In this document: positions 46,806 through 60,936 of the stretch, piece after piece
Position numbering within the stretch: the stretch's first letter is position 1
Layout: each line of letters opens with the position of its first letter
Translations under genes and position numbers: made by a program
Assembly: GCA_947652115.1 (NCBI GenBank)
Contig: OX393567.1
Span: 3,662,367-3,726,366 of the forward strand
DNA from: Blastomussa wellsi
Taxonomy: Eukaryota; Cnidaria; Anthozoa; Scleractinia; Plerogyridae
Direction of reading: 5' to 3'
Length of the DNA: 64,000 bases
Notes under the pieces: model-generated
What the model saw: the letters and a program-made list of their open reading frames with translations, nothing else
Database searches by the model: none
What the model was told of the DNA's origin: nothing

Positions 46806-46893
46806 TGGGCGTAGCCAGGGGAGGTCACAAAGGTTTCACTTATTAAGGGGGTCACGGGCACCCCAGTACCTCCCCCCCCCTGGCTACGCCCTT
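46806..46893. mobile_element. Short foldback element with GGGCGTAGCCAGG ends
   Basis: GGGCGTAGCCAGGGGAGG at the left and CCCCTGGCTACGCCC at the right form inverted ends of an 85-bp element. Confidence 0.75.
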
Positions 46894-49411
46894 GCAAAAG
46901 AAGTAAAATTACAGTTGTTTCTCTTATTTTTTGCATACATGCACATTTGGAATAACCCATTTTTCCATAGTGCTATCCGCGAGCCTCAAGACCAAGTAAT
47001 CAGCAACGAAAATACTATGATCACGATTTTGTTCACACCATAGGCTAAATTATTTAAGCTTCATTCTAAAAAAAGTGAACGAAAACGCACGACTTAGAGC
47101 ACACGCGCACGCTAACAACGAAATAAACTTTACTAACGAAAAGTTTAAAGAAAATGGTATCTTTTTTTAAGTTTACGCAGAAATATCGACTTGCTTACTG
47201 TACAATAAACTTCCTTTTATAAATAGGCAAATGGTGAAAAAATTGATGCACAAACTTGATCGTTCCTGCATTAGTATTTTACAATTGGTTTGTTTACAAT
47301 TCGTACCTTATCCTCGTAGAACAATAGTTCGAAACTCATGATTCGACAGTATGCCGATTAGTTATATGCAAAATCGTTTAAACAGCGGCAGCTGCTCAGC
47401 GAGGGGCTCTGAGGGCCACCGTTTTGTAGAAATTTCGCGACACCAAATTCATTTCGAGATTTTCGAGAGTTTGAAACCACGGATACTGTATTTGAATGAA
47501 GCGAAATTAGCATCACGCGTCTCTCACTAACTGCCCTCAGAGGTTTGTAGTTCTTCAAATAATCTTTAGTACAGTCTTCGAACCACGCATAACCAAAAAA
47601 CATTGTTGAGTTACAGTCTGCGTAGTAAATGATTCCCCGTTTGCACAGCAAGGAAATAATTCCTCGATATTGAACCTAGTTTCTATCTGCCGATACAGAG
47701 ATTTTGCAGAGCCACTTATATAATTTATAGATTTTACAGGCAATATCTGCAATATACAAGCCCTCAACATTCTCAACAAATCGCAAAACCACAGACTTAA
47801 GTCAGAGATTAGGGTCAAAAAGTAAATTAGGGGTCTGTAGAATTTAAATTAAAAGAAATTTAGTAAACACATATATTTATTTATTTATTTCAGCTTTTCT
47901 TTCACTTCCTTTACCTCTCTCGGTAGATGTTGGTAATTTCGCGAAAATTAAAAATTTTCAGTCAAATTTGGCTTCGAAGGAGTCACGAAAATTAATGTCA
48001 TCCTTCGTTTTCAAACGCGTCAAATTCTTCTACTTTTTCACCAAAAAGTATTTAACAAATATTTATAACAATTTAATTTTTAAAACCAGCTTCCTATGAT
48101 GACGTTCAAAAGCGAAACAAGGAAAGCCATTGCAGTTCCTATTCGCCTGAAATGATATTCTCTCGTGATCAGTTGCAATCATTTTAGAATACAAAGTAAT
48201 TTAGAACAATTTGCTCGACTCGACCGATCTTCCGGAAACACCAAGCTTGATATGTTTGCGATAAAATAGTTCAATGATTGACTTAGCATTCACTTGGTGA
48301 GCTTGTTTTTACCACAACATTTTCCCTACTATTAAATAAATCAAGGATGTAGGGAGACATTAATTTTAACACGCTTGAACGAAAAAGGTAGGGAACTGTA
48401 CTAAAATAAATAAGTGAAAATAACGATGAATCGGAGAAGATGAATAGTGGATGATTATACATGCAATGAAACGGATGGCCACACTTAATCAACGAAACAA
48501 GACCTACCTATTTCTTGAATGTAGGGAATTAACGTTTCAAGTCCCTGACGATTGAATCGCATGTACAGAAAACTTGTTTAACTCTCGTTTCAGTTAATTC
48601 CGTGAAATGGTTCCTAATTCTTTTGTCGAATATAAACAAATCAACAAAACACATATGGCTTTTAGAACGTGTTTATTGACTTATGCCTCAGGTTTTAAAT
48701 GTGGTCAACCTTTTGTTTTGAGTTCAGACAAAACATCTTTTGAATATATTTATAGATTAAGTTTGATTGTTTCACCTAGTTTAGCCATAACAAATCAACC
48801 AGCTTATATGTACAGAAAGCTCCAGAAAATTCAGCTTGCTGAATTTGTGCTAAACTCTGTATAAATAAAGTTTTGATTATAAAACAGGAACATTTTTTTG
48901 AAATAAAGTTTGCAAACGGTAACACATAAACAAGCGAGGCAACGAGTTTTAAGAGTTTTATTTTATTTTACATCAAAAATTTCCATAAACCATTTCCGAC
49001 CTGACCCAAAAATTGACTCTATAATTTCCGAGCTCTAAATAGCACACACTTGCATGTGCGCTACTAACATGAACTCGGCTCCACAGAAATGGCTCAGCCT
49101 GTTTTTAAAAATATTTTAGGAGGGCTTCGCACTCCTCGATGTTACTGGCGGAATTTCAGACGTCTTTCTCTGCGCCTGCACTTCAGGCTATCGATGCTAA
49201 AGAAGCTTTGTTACGGACGACACGTCTTGAAAACTGTAGCCTTGATTTTTCGAGTAATACATCAAACACGAAAGACATTGTTTCATCACATTTCCAAACA
49301 CCGAGAAGAAAGCTGAAAATACGATGTAGCAGTTAGACCATTACGTTCCTGGTGGAACAAAGGGCGGTTGAAAATACAACGTGAAGCGGAGTATTATTCA
49401 TAAACTTCGAG

Positions 49412-49669
49412 GTGTTTGTAGCCTCCCGCGCAGACGTCCTTAGGGCGTGACAAACAGCGGCCCCAAGGACGTCTACGAACGAGTTTGGACATGTGATGAA
49501 ATACTCTCTCGATATCTTCTCAATCGAAACTCAAATTACGGTGTTTGTAGCCTCCCGCGCAGACGTCCTTAGGGCGTGACAAACAGCGGCCCCAAGGACG
49601 TCTACGAACGAGTTTGGACATGTGATGAAATACTCTCTCGATATCTTCTCAATCGAAACTCAAATTACG
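49412..49669. repeat. Two identical-looking 129-bp tandem units with a hairpin each
   Basis: Copy 1 is 49412-49540, copy 2 is 49541-49669. I saw no difference between them. Each unit holds the inverted pair AGACGTCCTTAGGG and CCCCAAGGACGTCT around a ~17 nt loop (CGTGACAAACAGCGG). Confidence 0.95.
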
Positions 49670-49911
49670 GAGAATACGAAAAAATAAAATCGCAAAAATC
49701 AATGCCGTTCTGATTTTTTTTTTGTTTTAGCTTGACGAATTATTAATTAGTTGAGAAAAAAATTCTTTTCAATCTTTCTCATTCAGTTTATTGTTAACTT
49801 TTTGGCGTTTTTCTACCTGATTAAACTATCATTGCAAATTTTCCCATGATTTGAAGACAATTCTATTTCATAAATTAATAAAGACAACTTCATTGATTGC
49901 GATTATGCCCA

Positions 49912-50108
49912 CGGACGTAGCTAGGAGGGGGGAGGGAGTCCTGGGGTGCCCTTGACCTCCCCTACCCTTTGTGAGACTTTTTCAGTAAACAACATACAAT
50001 ATCCGGTGGCAAAAAGAAAACGCGAATCCGATGAATCAACATAGTGATATACAGTGTGTGAACCCCCTCCCACTTGAACCTTTGGAAAAACTTGGCTACG
50101 CCCCTAAT
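49912..50108. mobile_element. Longer relative of the 46806 element
   Basis: Ends ACGTAGCTAGGAGGGG and TTGGCTACGCCCC are inverted and resemble the 46806 ends; the inner CCTTGACCTCCCC segment corresponds as well. Confidence 0.65.
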
Positions 50109-50334
50109 TATACCCCGTTAATAAACTAAAAATCTACCCACTAACAGACAACAGTGGTCTGTCTAAATCTATAATCTAACATTCTAAACCAAAACAAATT
50201 AAAAAAATTAAAAACCATGTAAGGTAAGGAACTGAATATCTTCAACCCTGAACGAACCTTAATGTGTTTTATTATTATTTTTGTGTTTTTGGCGAGTTTA
50301 GCAGTTTTGTGTATTTTTTGGATAGAAAGTCTTG

Positions 50335-53300
50335 GCAACAAAATATTTTAGCAATTAATCGCCGCTCAAGGATCGCCGTATAATGGTCTTATTTTGAAAG
50401 GATCAGTATATCGCTTTTTTGTTACATCAATATTGATATTTGAAAATCCCAGTAAATTCGAGTAAAGTGCCGGAAGGTCAGGCTATTCTTTGCCCTTTTT
50501 AAAGTAATATAAACGATTATATGTAGACTAAATGAGTCTACCACTTCAGCTGGAATCCATTGCCTTCTAAGGCAACCGCGCCCATAAGCTTTCCATGGAG
50601 CTTAGAATTATGGGAAACTATGCCAAAATTGCTGCTTTTGGCTTAGTCCCGGATCCGATTATATTGCTAGAATCCCAGTAACAACAACCAGATGTCAAGT
50701 GGCTGTTGTTCCATGCCGCTGAGAACAGATTTTCTCCATGGCTATTACGTCACTCAACGAAGCGACAGAAATATAAAAAAGCCAAATCCTTCCAAAATTA
50801 TAATTTGTTTTGCATAAAAATCCTTCATCACCTTAACATATGGAAACTTCGGCCACGCGAAAAGAGTTTAAAACATTTTTAGTTCAATTTGGGAAAATTT
50901 CAACGATGATACATTGCCCAATACGCAGACTGTAAAATAACGATTATTCCGTGAAATAATTAAAACAGATAGGATAAACCCCTAACCCCTATTTCCTGCA
51001 GAAGATATGACATAATGAGGACTCGAGAAGACGGCTGGTCACCAAAATTGCTGACGAAATGAAGTTGCGTTTTGGAACATGAGTGCTAAATATTACGGCG
51101 GACATTTAGAAATTACCATTTCATGGTATAATTCAAAAGAATTTAAGAAATACCTCACACTTTGTGGAATCTTACAACACCAGTCTTAAGGAAACGCCGA
51201 CAAACAGCAGCCTCGAGATAAGCACAGAAGGGAAGAAAAACGTTTACCTTTAGTACAATTGCCAAAGTCGGTTTAAGATCTTCGCCGGTATATCCACTTA
51301 GGAACGGTCAACTGTGTTTTGTGTTTGAAAACAGTAGAATAAAGGTGTTTGTATTGTTTCATAAATATCTCCGCAATCGATGCCAAAGCATGTCAAAATA
51401 CAATGAACAAATTTCAATAAAAGTCGACGAGGTTTATTTTAATCTGTCTGGCCATTGCAATACCTTGTATGCTAAGTAATAAAGATCATGTTCTGTTGCT
51501 GTCTTGATTGCAATGTACTTTCCTCTTGGCCCTGAGCCAGCGATTTAATAAGCGAGCTTAAAACTCTATTCTTTGTTTTGAGGAAATTATTAAATATTTG
51601 AAATTTGGGGAGATTGATAAGATAACGGAAAAAGACGGTTGATAAACCAAATGTGAGAATTTTTTGTTTTGCATCAGATGTAACATTCACCAAGAAAGGT
51701 TCAGAACTTTCCGACGTTCGTGAAAAAAACTTTTAACGGAAATAAACTATTTTTTAAATGATACTGAAGAGATAGTAGGCTCGTTTATTTTGTTGCTCGT
51801 TTTGCAGGAGGATTATAGGGAGGGCCAACTTCAGAACAAATGCGTTTAACAAGTGGGCTCGAGATTTTAAGGCAAATTTCAAATTTAAATATCTCAAAAG
51901 TTGGGTGAAAAGTTTTAAAGGCTTATAGAATTAAGGTGAAACTGATACTGATAATAAATCTTGATAAATCAATAATGATATATCAGTGATCTATCGACAG
52001 CACTCCAAATGGCTGTCAAGAAGCTTCCACTCGTTAATTTGAAACATCGAAACCTGTTTGAATATAAATGAATTGGAAGGTTTGCAAGAAAGGGTGTCTT
52101 TTCAGAACTGTTCATATTTAAACATCTTATCGCCATGTTCTGTTCGAAATCCTTTCTCGTCTTCGCCACATAAATGCGATTGACAAATTTCTCAATATTC
52201 TTTAGTATACTTCAAGACTTTAATATTGGGGAAATGTGTGTTTATCTGAAATCGAAATATGATGACTAGAACAGTTAATGATTTTGATATTTCATTTCCT
52301 AGATTTAAAATTAATATTTCCCAGCTGTTAACAGCCGCCTGAGAAGCGGAAATGTATTTCACCGTTTTAAACAGTGTCATAGGAATATCTTTTGAACTTC
52401 AATACTCGCCTCGATTGAAAAATTAACGCAATCATTCATAATAAATTAAAAGCTACAACAGAAGTAACAGAAGTTTATTGTTTTACTTCAGAACTATTCT
52501 TAGCCGCACGATTTTTAACCAGGATCAAAAAGCAATTTTGGCAGAGTTTTTAATTACAGAGGCGATTTTAATTAAAGAGCTTTTTGATGTCAAATCGATC
52601 TGGCCGACAAATCCAACAAGCAGTGCAGTTCAGTATTAATTAAAAAGGCAAAATTATCGATCAGTTTAATATACATACCTTACTTATATCTTAAATCTGC
52701 TCCCTATTTTTCCACCTTTCTTTCTTAATAAAGTCATATTAAACGAGGCAATTTTCCCTGCAACTTGCAATGCAGCAAAACCGTATAACACCCCATTTTT
52801 GCAACCAGCAGCAAAATATTGTGTTGCTCGTTGCAAGAAATGTTATTCAATACTCTTCGCAATGTTGCAGTGGGCGCGTTGTAGGTTGCGACGAAAAATT
52901 GCGAGCGTGTGGCATCCTTTCTGCAACTTGCAATGTTTCTTTATTCGTCCTCGTTACGTTGCAAGTTTCAGAAATTCTTGCCTCCTTTACGGCATGACCT
53001 TTAAATACCAATTTTAAATGAGGTGAAAATCTATATATTTTTGTAAAGAATTCGTGTAAATGAAGTCTCTATAATTACAATAAACCTAGCTAGCAATTTC
53101 TGTACCTCCCATCAATTTCCAGCTGAGCGAATAGTTTTAGCTATTACTCCATTGAAAAGGAGTAATATTGATGCTGCTCGCGCTCCCAAAGTTGTGTGTT
53201 ACCATGGTAACATTAATCTGTATGACGCGAGGTATAATTAGTTCAATTAGGGGAGAGAACTGAAAAAAGGCCACTTCAATACAATCGAACAATGTTACCT

Positions 53301-55180
53301 CAACTAGTACAGGGTTTATTTTCTTTTAAATGGACGTAAGAAAATTTGTCGAAGAGAAATGAACGAAGTTAAGACTCTAGAATATTTGCAGCCGAGCGAA
53401 ATTCATTGCATATGGTGAAATCAGTAATAGCAGTTTTCTGAGAAGCTCGAGATGCCACAGGCTTAAGTTTATTCCAGTTGTGCATTCAAACTGAGGACAA
53501 CTGGACATAGGAAAATTGTCGAAAATTAAAGGAAGGAGCAAAGAAAAACTAATCATGTATGCTGATGCTTCCTGAAAAGCTAAAGATGTTTCATTCCTTT
53601 TATAGCTTCAGTACACTGGCATAGAAATTTTTACAAAACTGGATTCTGGATCACTACTTGTAGGATTCCATTAATGTAAATACATCTTTGTGTTCCTGAA
53701 TTTTTGAAGTGTTGTTCATGAAGTGTTTGAAGTGTTTCCCCACAGTAGAATTCCTGCGATAATCGACCGTAAGTTCGACCTCAGTACGGGTATATACTCT
53801 CTTCTTAGAGCCATCGCGTGGTCTGTGCGAGAATTTGCGATCATGCGAACACAGCGCTTTTCTTTGCAAGCTCTAGCATTGATAAAAAGTAACCTTGTAA
53901 AGCCAACGAAAGCACTTGAAATTCGTTATCCAATGATCCAGTATTTAATAATGTCTGACACCCGTCGTCCGATTTTGTACCACGTGATGTGTTTTGGCAA
54001 AAAGCGCGCGCAAAAATTAGTCGGTGGGTTATAGCTTACGTTAATAGATTCCAACCTCTGGATGACAGATTCCCTACGTTATGGAAAGCTGATTGTTAAC
54101 AAATTTGCTCGCCGCGAAAAGAAATACTTACAAAAGAGACTAGGAGCCCTTATATATAAATATGAAAACCATTTTTTCCGTTAAGGTGGCCGAACACAAA
54201 GATCTTAAACCGACTTTGGCAATTGCACTAAAGGTGAACGTTTTTCTTCCCTTTTGTGTTTAGCTCGAAGCCGTTATTTGTCGGTGTTTCTTTGAAACTG
54301 GTGTTGCAGGATTCCACAAGATGTGAGATATTTCTTTAATTCTTTTGAGTTATACCATGTTTCTATTACAGCGAGAATGAGCTTCAGTGAAATGGCAATT
54401 TCTAAATAAATGTCCGCTGTGATATTTAGCACTCATGTTCCAAAACACAACTTCATTTCGTCAGCAATTTTGGTGACCAGTCGTCGTCTGCAGACGTCAT
54501 TATGTCACATCTTGAGTTCTGCAGGAAATAGGGGTTTAATACCGAGTTTATTCTTCTTCACCCTATCTGTTTTAATTATTTCACGGAATAATCGTTATTT
54601 TACAATCTGCGTATTGGGAAATGTATCATCGTTAAAAGTTTCCCGAATTGAACGAAAAATGTTACTGTGATGAAGGATTTTTGCGCCAAACAAATTATAA
54701 TTTTGGAAGGATTTGGCTTATTTATATTTCTGTCGTTTCGTTGAGTGACGTGATAGCTATGGAGAAAATCTGTTCTCAGCGGCATGGAACAACAGCCACT
54801 TGACATCTGGTTGTTGTTACTGGGATTCTAGCAATATAATCGGATCCGGGACTAAGCCAATAGCAGCAATTTTGGCATAGTTTCCCATAATTCTAAGCTC
54901 CATGGAAGCTTATGGGCGCGGTTGACTTAAAAGGCAATGGATTCCGGCTAAAGTGGTAGACTCATTTTGTCTACATATAATCGTTTATATTACTTTAAAA
55001 AGGGCAAAGAATAGCCTGTCCTTCCGGCACTTTACTCGAATTTACTGGGATTTTCAAATATCAATATTGATGTAACATATCAGTGATATACTGATACTTC
55101 ATATATTATGAAATGCAGTCTAGAACTTTCAGTGGCGATTAATTGCTAGAGATATTTGTTCTAACCCGGTCTTGCATGAG
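50335..55180. repeat. Inverted ~0.9 kb arms around a 2.9 kb core
   Basis: Left arm ~50335-51290, right arm ~54200-55180. Landmarks: ATCAATATTGATATTTGAAA (50428) with its complement near 55050; AGTGGCTGTTGTTCCATGCC (50697) with its complement near 54780; CAATTGCCAAAGTCGG (51259) with its complement near 54213. Identity is high with scattered changes and small indels. No protein is encoded in the arms or core that I can recognise. Confidence 0.85.
52756..52975. repeat. Repeat with GCAACTTGCAATG motifs inside the inverted-arm core
   Basis: CTGCAACTTGCAATG occurs at 52757 and again near 52920, with TTGCAAGAAATGTT and other GTTGCAA variants between. A small non-coding element; limits uncertain. 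Confidence 0.4.
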
Positions 55181-55687
55181 CTATTTTTCTTCTTATAATG
55201 AAAGTGTATTGTAAGCTCAAGTATTTTGTCAGAATAGCACGTCATAAAATTTTTTTTTGTCATAAAAGGTCACGATTAATGGCTGCTGCAGTAATTTAGC
55301 AGCTTTTTCAATGTTACCGTGTACATAGTTAGTCACAAATTGAGACTGATTATGCTTTAGTGCTTTAGTACCAGTCTATCGGAAATACGCACATTTCTTG
55401 CTCACCACTCGTTAGAATTTCAGGAAATGTGACGTAGAAACACTTTAGAAAACTAAAAAGCAGGTTATTGCAAAAAATCTGAAATTATACAGAGAAATTT
55501 GTAAATAAAGGAGTTATCGTTCAAAGAAGAATACCCGAAAAACCCTTAATCGGTCTGTTAAAATGTCGTTAGAACTAGCAGTTCTCACTGAGAAGGAAAG
55601 TGCTGCCGCTAACACAGTAAAAAGACATGCATCGCAGGCTTGTATATAACTATTTAGTAATCAGGGGAATTTATATACATGTAATAC

Positions 55688-55819
55688 ATTACTGGTTCAC
55701 ACTTGTGAAATAAGCATAACACAAGTGAAATAAGCACAAGCACTGAAGCATAAGAAAGATGGAAAATGTCCCTTTTTTCTTGTGCTTATGCTTATTTCAC
55801 AAGTGTGAACCAGGCTTAA
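55688..55819. mobile_element. Foldback element with CTGGTTCACACTTGTG ends
   Basis: CTGGTTCACACTTGTGAAAT at the left pairs with ATTTCACAAGTGTGAACCAG at the right; inner AAGCACAAG segments pair too. Confidence 0.85.
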
Positions 55820-57604
55820 ACGATTAACAAAAGTTGCATTGGAAGTACACCGGTAAAGCCAGAAGACAAGTTTGAAACACAAAATTTCCACGCGTCTCTG
55901 AAAAAAGTAACTGGTATCAGAGAATATTATATTTCAATCTGATTATTCAAATTTGTCAAGGTTTCACAAACACCGCTTCTAAATAATATACTTTTTAAAC
56001 TCTTCATAAAAGTAAGCCTGTGATTGGATAACATTTATAGTTCCTTGAAGAAAACGGTCGCCGATTGGCTACCACCAAAATATCCTGGATATGAACCATC
56101 GATGGAGTCAAAATTCTCAAATGCTTCCAGAATATGTCTGCTGCCCCTCATGGGCAGCAATAATGTTAACATGCAATTATTGTTACACGTTTGTTTCAGG
56201 AAAACGGTAGAGAAAATCTGAAGACTAAATTTTCCGCAAAATATAGAAAACTTGCTTTTAATGGAATGTTTATTTCCATTCACGTTACCGTGGTAACAGC
56301 GCACACGTCAGCGTAACTATCAAAATTCGACATCCACTTTAACACCACCGGGAAGATCCGAAAATCAACAGTATTTTGCCCAGAAAGTGAAAATAGAGTT
56401 TAACCACACATTCGGCTTGAAATTCTGTAAAAAAGTTTGTTACCTTCTGCTTGGAAGAGGCTTGTTAGATCTTGTCATAGTTCCAGCAGAACCCAGCTTT
56501 CAAACGAGCACAGCAAATGTTAAAGACAAAGCACGGCAAAATGTTTGCGAAGGTATCTTTAGCTCCAAATATCAGTATCCATCAGTTGTAATCCGTGCAG
56601 TAATTGGCAGATTATTTTATCCTTCACCTCAGAGGAATTACAGATAACATTCGTTTCAATGCAGTTAATTTTCAGTCAGACGATCAACCACGAGATCGCT
56701 AGACAGAAAATATATGCCCGTTTTGACTTGTTGAAGAATTCAATGTTCAGCTCCGCAATTATTTCGGATCTTCCCGTTAAGCATTGTGTTGACTTTTCAC
56801 GATGGGGATAACTTTAGAGGTGATTGAACCTGAAATTTTTACGAAGAATATTTTCTCTCGCCCGCTTTTTCTCGCGTGCCTCACTATTAATAATCTCAAA
56901 AAATGAACAAGCGTACTGTTTAAAAATGCCTACTATAGTGTAATAACTGGAGTTGAAAATTTACTATAGTAATTATTCCATTCTTGCTTGTTGGATGTGA
57001 GGTGACTGTAACAAACTCGAGCTTCGCGCTCGTTCGTTATTTACACGTATCACCTCCGCCAACGCGCGGTCATGTAATAATTGAATTATTCTCCTACCTC
57101 TGCAGAGCTTGTTTTGCATTATTAGGTCTACAAAGCCTGTTTCATCTCGAGTGTCATGTGAAGTGTACATGATGTTTGACCCAGGCGGGAGGGAGATTTC
57201 GACTGCGCTTTTTAATCCGTGCTTCATCAACAAACGAACATTAAAGGAACCGAACTCTCAATTAAAATGGTATCCAGAAAGGTGTTTAGAAAAACAAGGT
57301 GTCGGTCGCATTGTTAAGAATAATGTCTTTTGTCGAGCGCTAAAAAAGGTCCATTAACCGAGTCCATTTTATACCATACTACAGCTGCAGTCACCTTGTC
57401 GACACTGCAGGAAAATAAAGGTGAGGCAAAATGAGAAAACCTGTTTCTTGAAACATTCATAGCCCGCGCATGTTTCCCCAGTGTTCCCAATCTTTCCATA
57501 CGGGAAGTATTGCTTCCAACAAGAAACAAGAAATAAAATTTGCTTCTGTTATACGGAAGAAGCATTCCGTGTTTCCACGCGGCAAGAAAACATGTTTGAC
57601 TTTC

Positions 57605-57875
57605 CTCGTTTTGCCAGACATTCAAAAACTGATTAATAATTCATAAAGAAAATTCAAAAGAAATAAATGTTTAATGAGTGTCTTCATATTAGATATAGAA
57701 ACGGCTAAATTTTCAGCCGATTTTCTTCGGAAAAATAATATAATTCTACAAATGAATAGATTTACCGCAAACGTTTTTGAAGCTGTTCAAAACGCTCGCA
57801 GCACGCGTTTTATCGGCTGCGCCTCCTGTTTTAAACCTGATAAAACACCGTTGTTCGTTTTTCAAACATTACTTA
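57605..57875. repeat. Dispersed repeat, partner of 18118-18365
   Basis: See the partner copy for landmarks. Same orientation. Its open frames are short and not conserved between the two copies, so it is not coding. Confidence 0.65.
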
Positions 57876-58839
57876 ATTGCTATTTCCATGAAACGTTACA
57901 CGGTTTGGGAAAAAGAACAACTGACAAATATAATGATTCCTTATAATTTCGACAGAAAAGTACATTTGATGGGGGTATTGCTTGACATACAAATCATTTC
58001 GAAATAGTTTCAAGTGAGGCAAAATCGGTCAGCTGGAAAGAATTTTTTGCGCTGTTCGGTGAAATTAATTCATACAGGAAATTGATTTCCACCGTTTTGG
58101 AAACTTTTAAAAGCTAGAGAGTATGCCCAAACAATTCAAGGTATACCGTGTATTTTTATAACAAAAAAATATTAATATAAAAACTTACCAATGTTGCTCT
58201 CCGCAATTGTTCTATTTCACAATGTTTTTACCCTCAGTGGAACCAGAAATCTACAAACCAAAATGCAGTTAATCACTGTAATTCACCATGAGTGCCATTT
58301 CGAATGATAATCGTGTTTTTTTAATATCTCAGATTATCTGGGAATCATGTCGATAGCGCATATTAAGGTCGAAAGAGACAGCTCTTAAGACAAATTGCTA
58401 TATCTTTCCCGATTATAGCCCCTATTGTAGAGCTTGGTCTTCATTTTACTTAGACTAGATTAGAGGGCTTCGATTGGGTTTCTTATCATTCTATTTAGAG
58501 TTCTGTCATGTGATATTCTTGCATGCGTCATGAGAGAAAGTATCCTGTCCTCCTAGAAACTCAAGATTTTTAAGCGCAAATTTCTTTTTGCAAGTATGTC
58601 CACCCTAAAATTCTAGCGTACCTGTAATGCACTCAATTCAAGGCCCTCTGACCTTTGATCTCTGATCAATATGCCACTGGCAAAAAGCAGCATCTTCCCA
58701 ATTAATTCTTTTGTATTTTTAATTCTAGGTTTGTGTTAGTTACGTCTCTCTACAGCCTGCCTTTCTATGGAAAGAAAACTTTATTCAGCTGCGAGCGCCC
58801 ATAAGGCAAGATGCGAGCTCTTGCCAATTAACTTCCAAA

Positions 58840-59259
58840 CAAATATAAGCTGAACCCCGAACAGGCGAACATTCAAACGAACAACTTCCGTTCACAAACT
58901 TCTGTGACTATGATAAAAAATAAATGTTTTCAACCTAGGACTATGTTTTGTAATCGATTTACGTAATACAGCATTATTAAAAGCCGACGGTAGCCGCACT
59001 TTTAGTTGCCAGGAGAATATTTTCAGGTATCACATTAGCTGGCATTGAGCAAATATAAGCTGAACCCCGAACAGGCGAACATTCAAACGAACAACTTCTG
59101 TTCACAAACTTCTGTGACTATGATAAAAAATAAATGTTTTCAACCTAGGACTAAGTTTTGTAATCGATTTACGTATTACAGCATTATTAAAAGCCGACGG
59201 TAGCCGCACTTTTAGTTGCCAGGAGAATATTTTCAGGTATCACATTAGCTGGCATTGAG
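58840..59259. repeat. Two 210-bp tandem units
   Basis: Copy 1 58840-59049, copy 2 59050-59259, each from CAAATATAAGCTGAACCCC to GGCATTGAG. I count about three base differences between them. No coding potential. Confidence 0.95.
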
Positions 59260-60936
59260 CAGTCTTTGTATTTTAAACACACTGAATTCGCTTAAACAAA
59301 GAAAGTACACAATTCTGCTCTTACCTCTAATTTCTTCAAGGTCACAGTAAAACAGGATCTCGTTCAAAGACAAGCTATTGCTCCCATAACAACCAGAAGC
59401 ACTTTATTCAGTTTGCGAACCGGGTAAATATAAACATTTACTCTAACAAGCTAGCGGAACCTGGGGATAAATAAAGTTTTTAATATATGCATGCATCAGG
59501 TTATTTGTATTTCAGAAAAAGAAAAACCCATGTCTGGAAAAAAGGTTAGCGACTGAATTCGTGCCAGACATCGATAATAATTTTTCCAATGATTCGTGAA
59601 AGTTGCTTTTTGATTTTAAGGAAACAAAATTGATTACCAGGAGTCGAAAAGATTTCGTACAAGCAAGACGCTGAATTTCAAACAAATTTCGTTTAACAGT
59701 TTGGCTAAATTTGTTTCCTCACCTCGAATGACTTGAATTCTTATTTGCATGAAATGGCAAAATGTCAGATTTAGGAAGCCAGACCTCGTTTCGAGTCCAA
59801 GGCCGAAAGAGCTTGCCGACACATTGGTGTGTAAATCGTGAGTCACGCGTTAATCGAGAATTCGGAGATCCCCAAAACGGTGTTCTGCAGATAGGTTACG
59901 TGTGATGTTTGTTGCGACTGCTTGAAAGTTGAATTTATTTCAAGAAAAGTCGTAAAATGATTTCTTTTCTAATTAATTACTCCGTAGTAGGTGTTTTGCA
60001 GGCTTAAAACGAACCAATTAGAATACAAAATTCGTGCAAATGTGAAAACCTTAATTGCTGTTACGTCGGAAAAGAGTATTTTGAATAGACATTAACTTGT
60101 TTCAGCTGACAAACTGCAAAAGCTGAAATAATGAAAGGGGTACATGTAGTTTGAATGAATACTTACTGTTTTAGATGGTTTTAACACAAACAGAAAATTC
60201 TCTCTTGTTTGTTTTCGAGTTTTGACGGATATGAAAGGAACAATGACTAAAAGCAATCGCTGTTATTTTTCAAGTTTCCAAGCTATTGATAAATGGCGAC
60301 GTTGGGACTTTTGAACAACCTTGAATTCAGGTACTCGATCCTTTCAATGTCAGCAAGGAAAGAAAAAAAAGATATTGTTACTTGTCATTTGTCGTTGCTA
60401 ACATAAGTTGCCAACATCATGGATTCATGGCTCACAGATTAAGTGAACTCTAATTCAATATCGATTTAATTAAAATTTTCTGCTTGTGGGGGGATTTGTT
60501 TTAATTTAATTTGTTAAGACCAACAGAAAAGAAAAGAGGTCCTGATTCTTCCAGCGTAGTGATAAAAAAGTATTATGAAATTGAGTTGTTTGTGTTAAGA
60601 GTCAATAATCGAGTTCTGTCGAGAATTTCAAGGAGTAAATTGATTACTTTGTTTAGTTTGACACCACATTTCCGTAATGTGTGTGTAAACAGAGGCCATG
60701 GGCAAAAAGCTGTTTGCGCGACTGGTCTTTAGACGCAAGGGGGCATGGATCAAAGACCGTGAAGACTGGACAAGAAGCGCTTCCATTTGTCTGGAGGAAG
60801 TCAGTTCCGTCAAATGGTATTTTGACCATCACACTGCGGCAGGATTAATATGTACCATTTGGAATTTTTCCAGTGCAAAGGACCGTCTGTTCATTTCCCG
60901 CCATACCTTGCTCCAGTGTCTCAGTAATTTTTTTTG

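Noticed and set aside
47358..47651. 97-codon minus-strand frame
   Set aside because: No recognisable motif and no phase-compatible neighbouring exons.
56973..57357. Overlapping frames on both strands of 62-86 codons
   Set aside because: Mutually exclusive readings with no family signature.
57314..57625. 103-codon minus-strand frame
   Set aside because: No domain, no splice context, and its DNA contains repeat-like inverted pieces.
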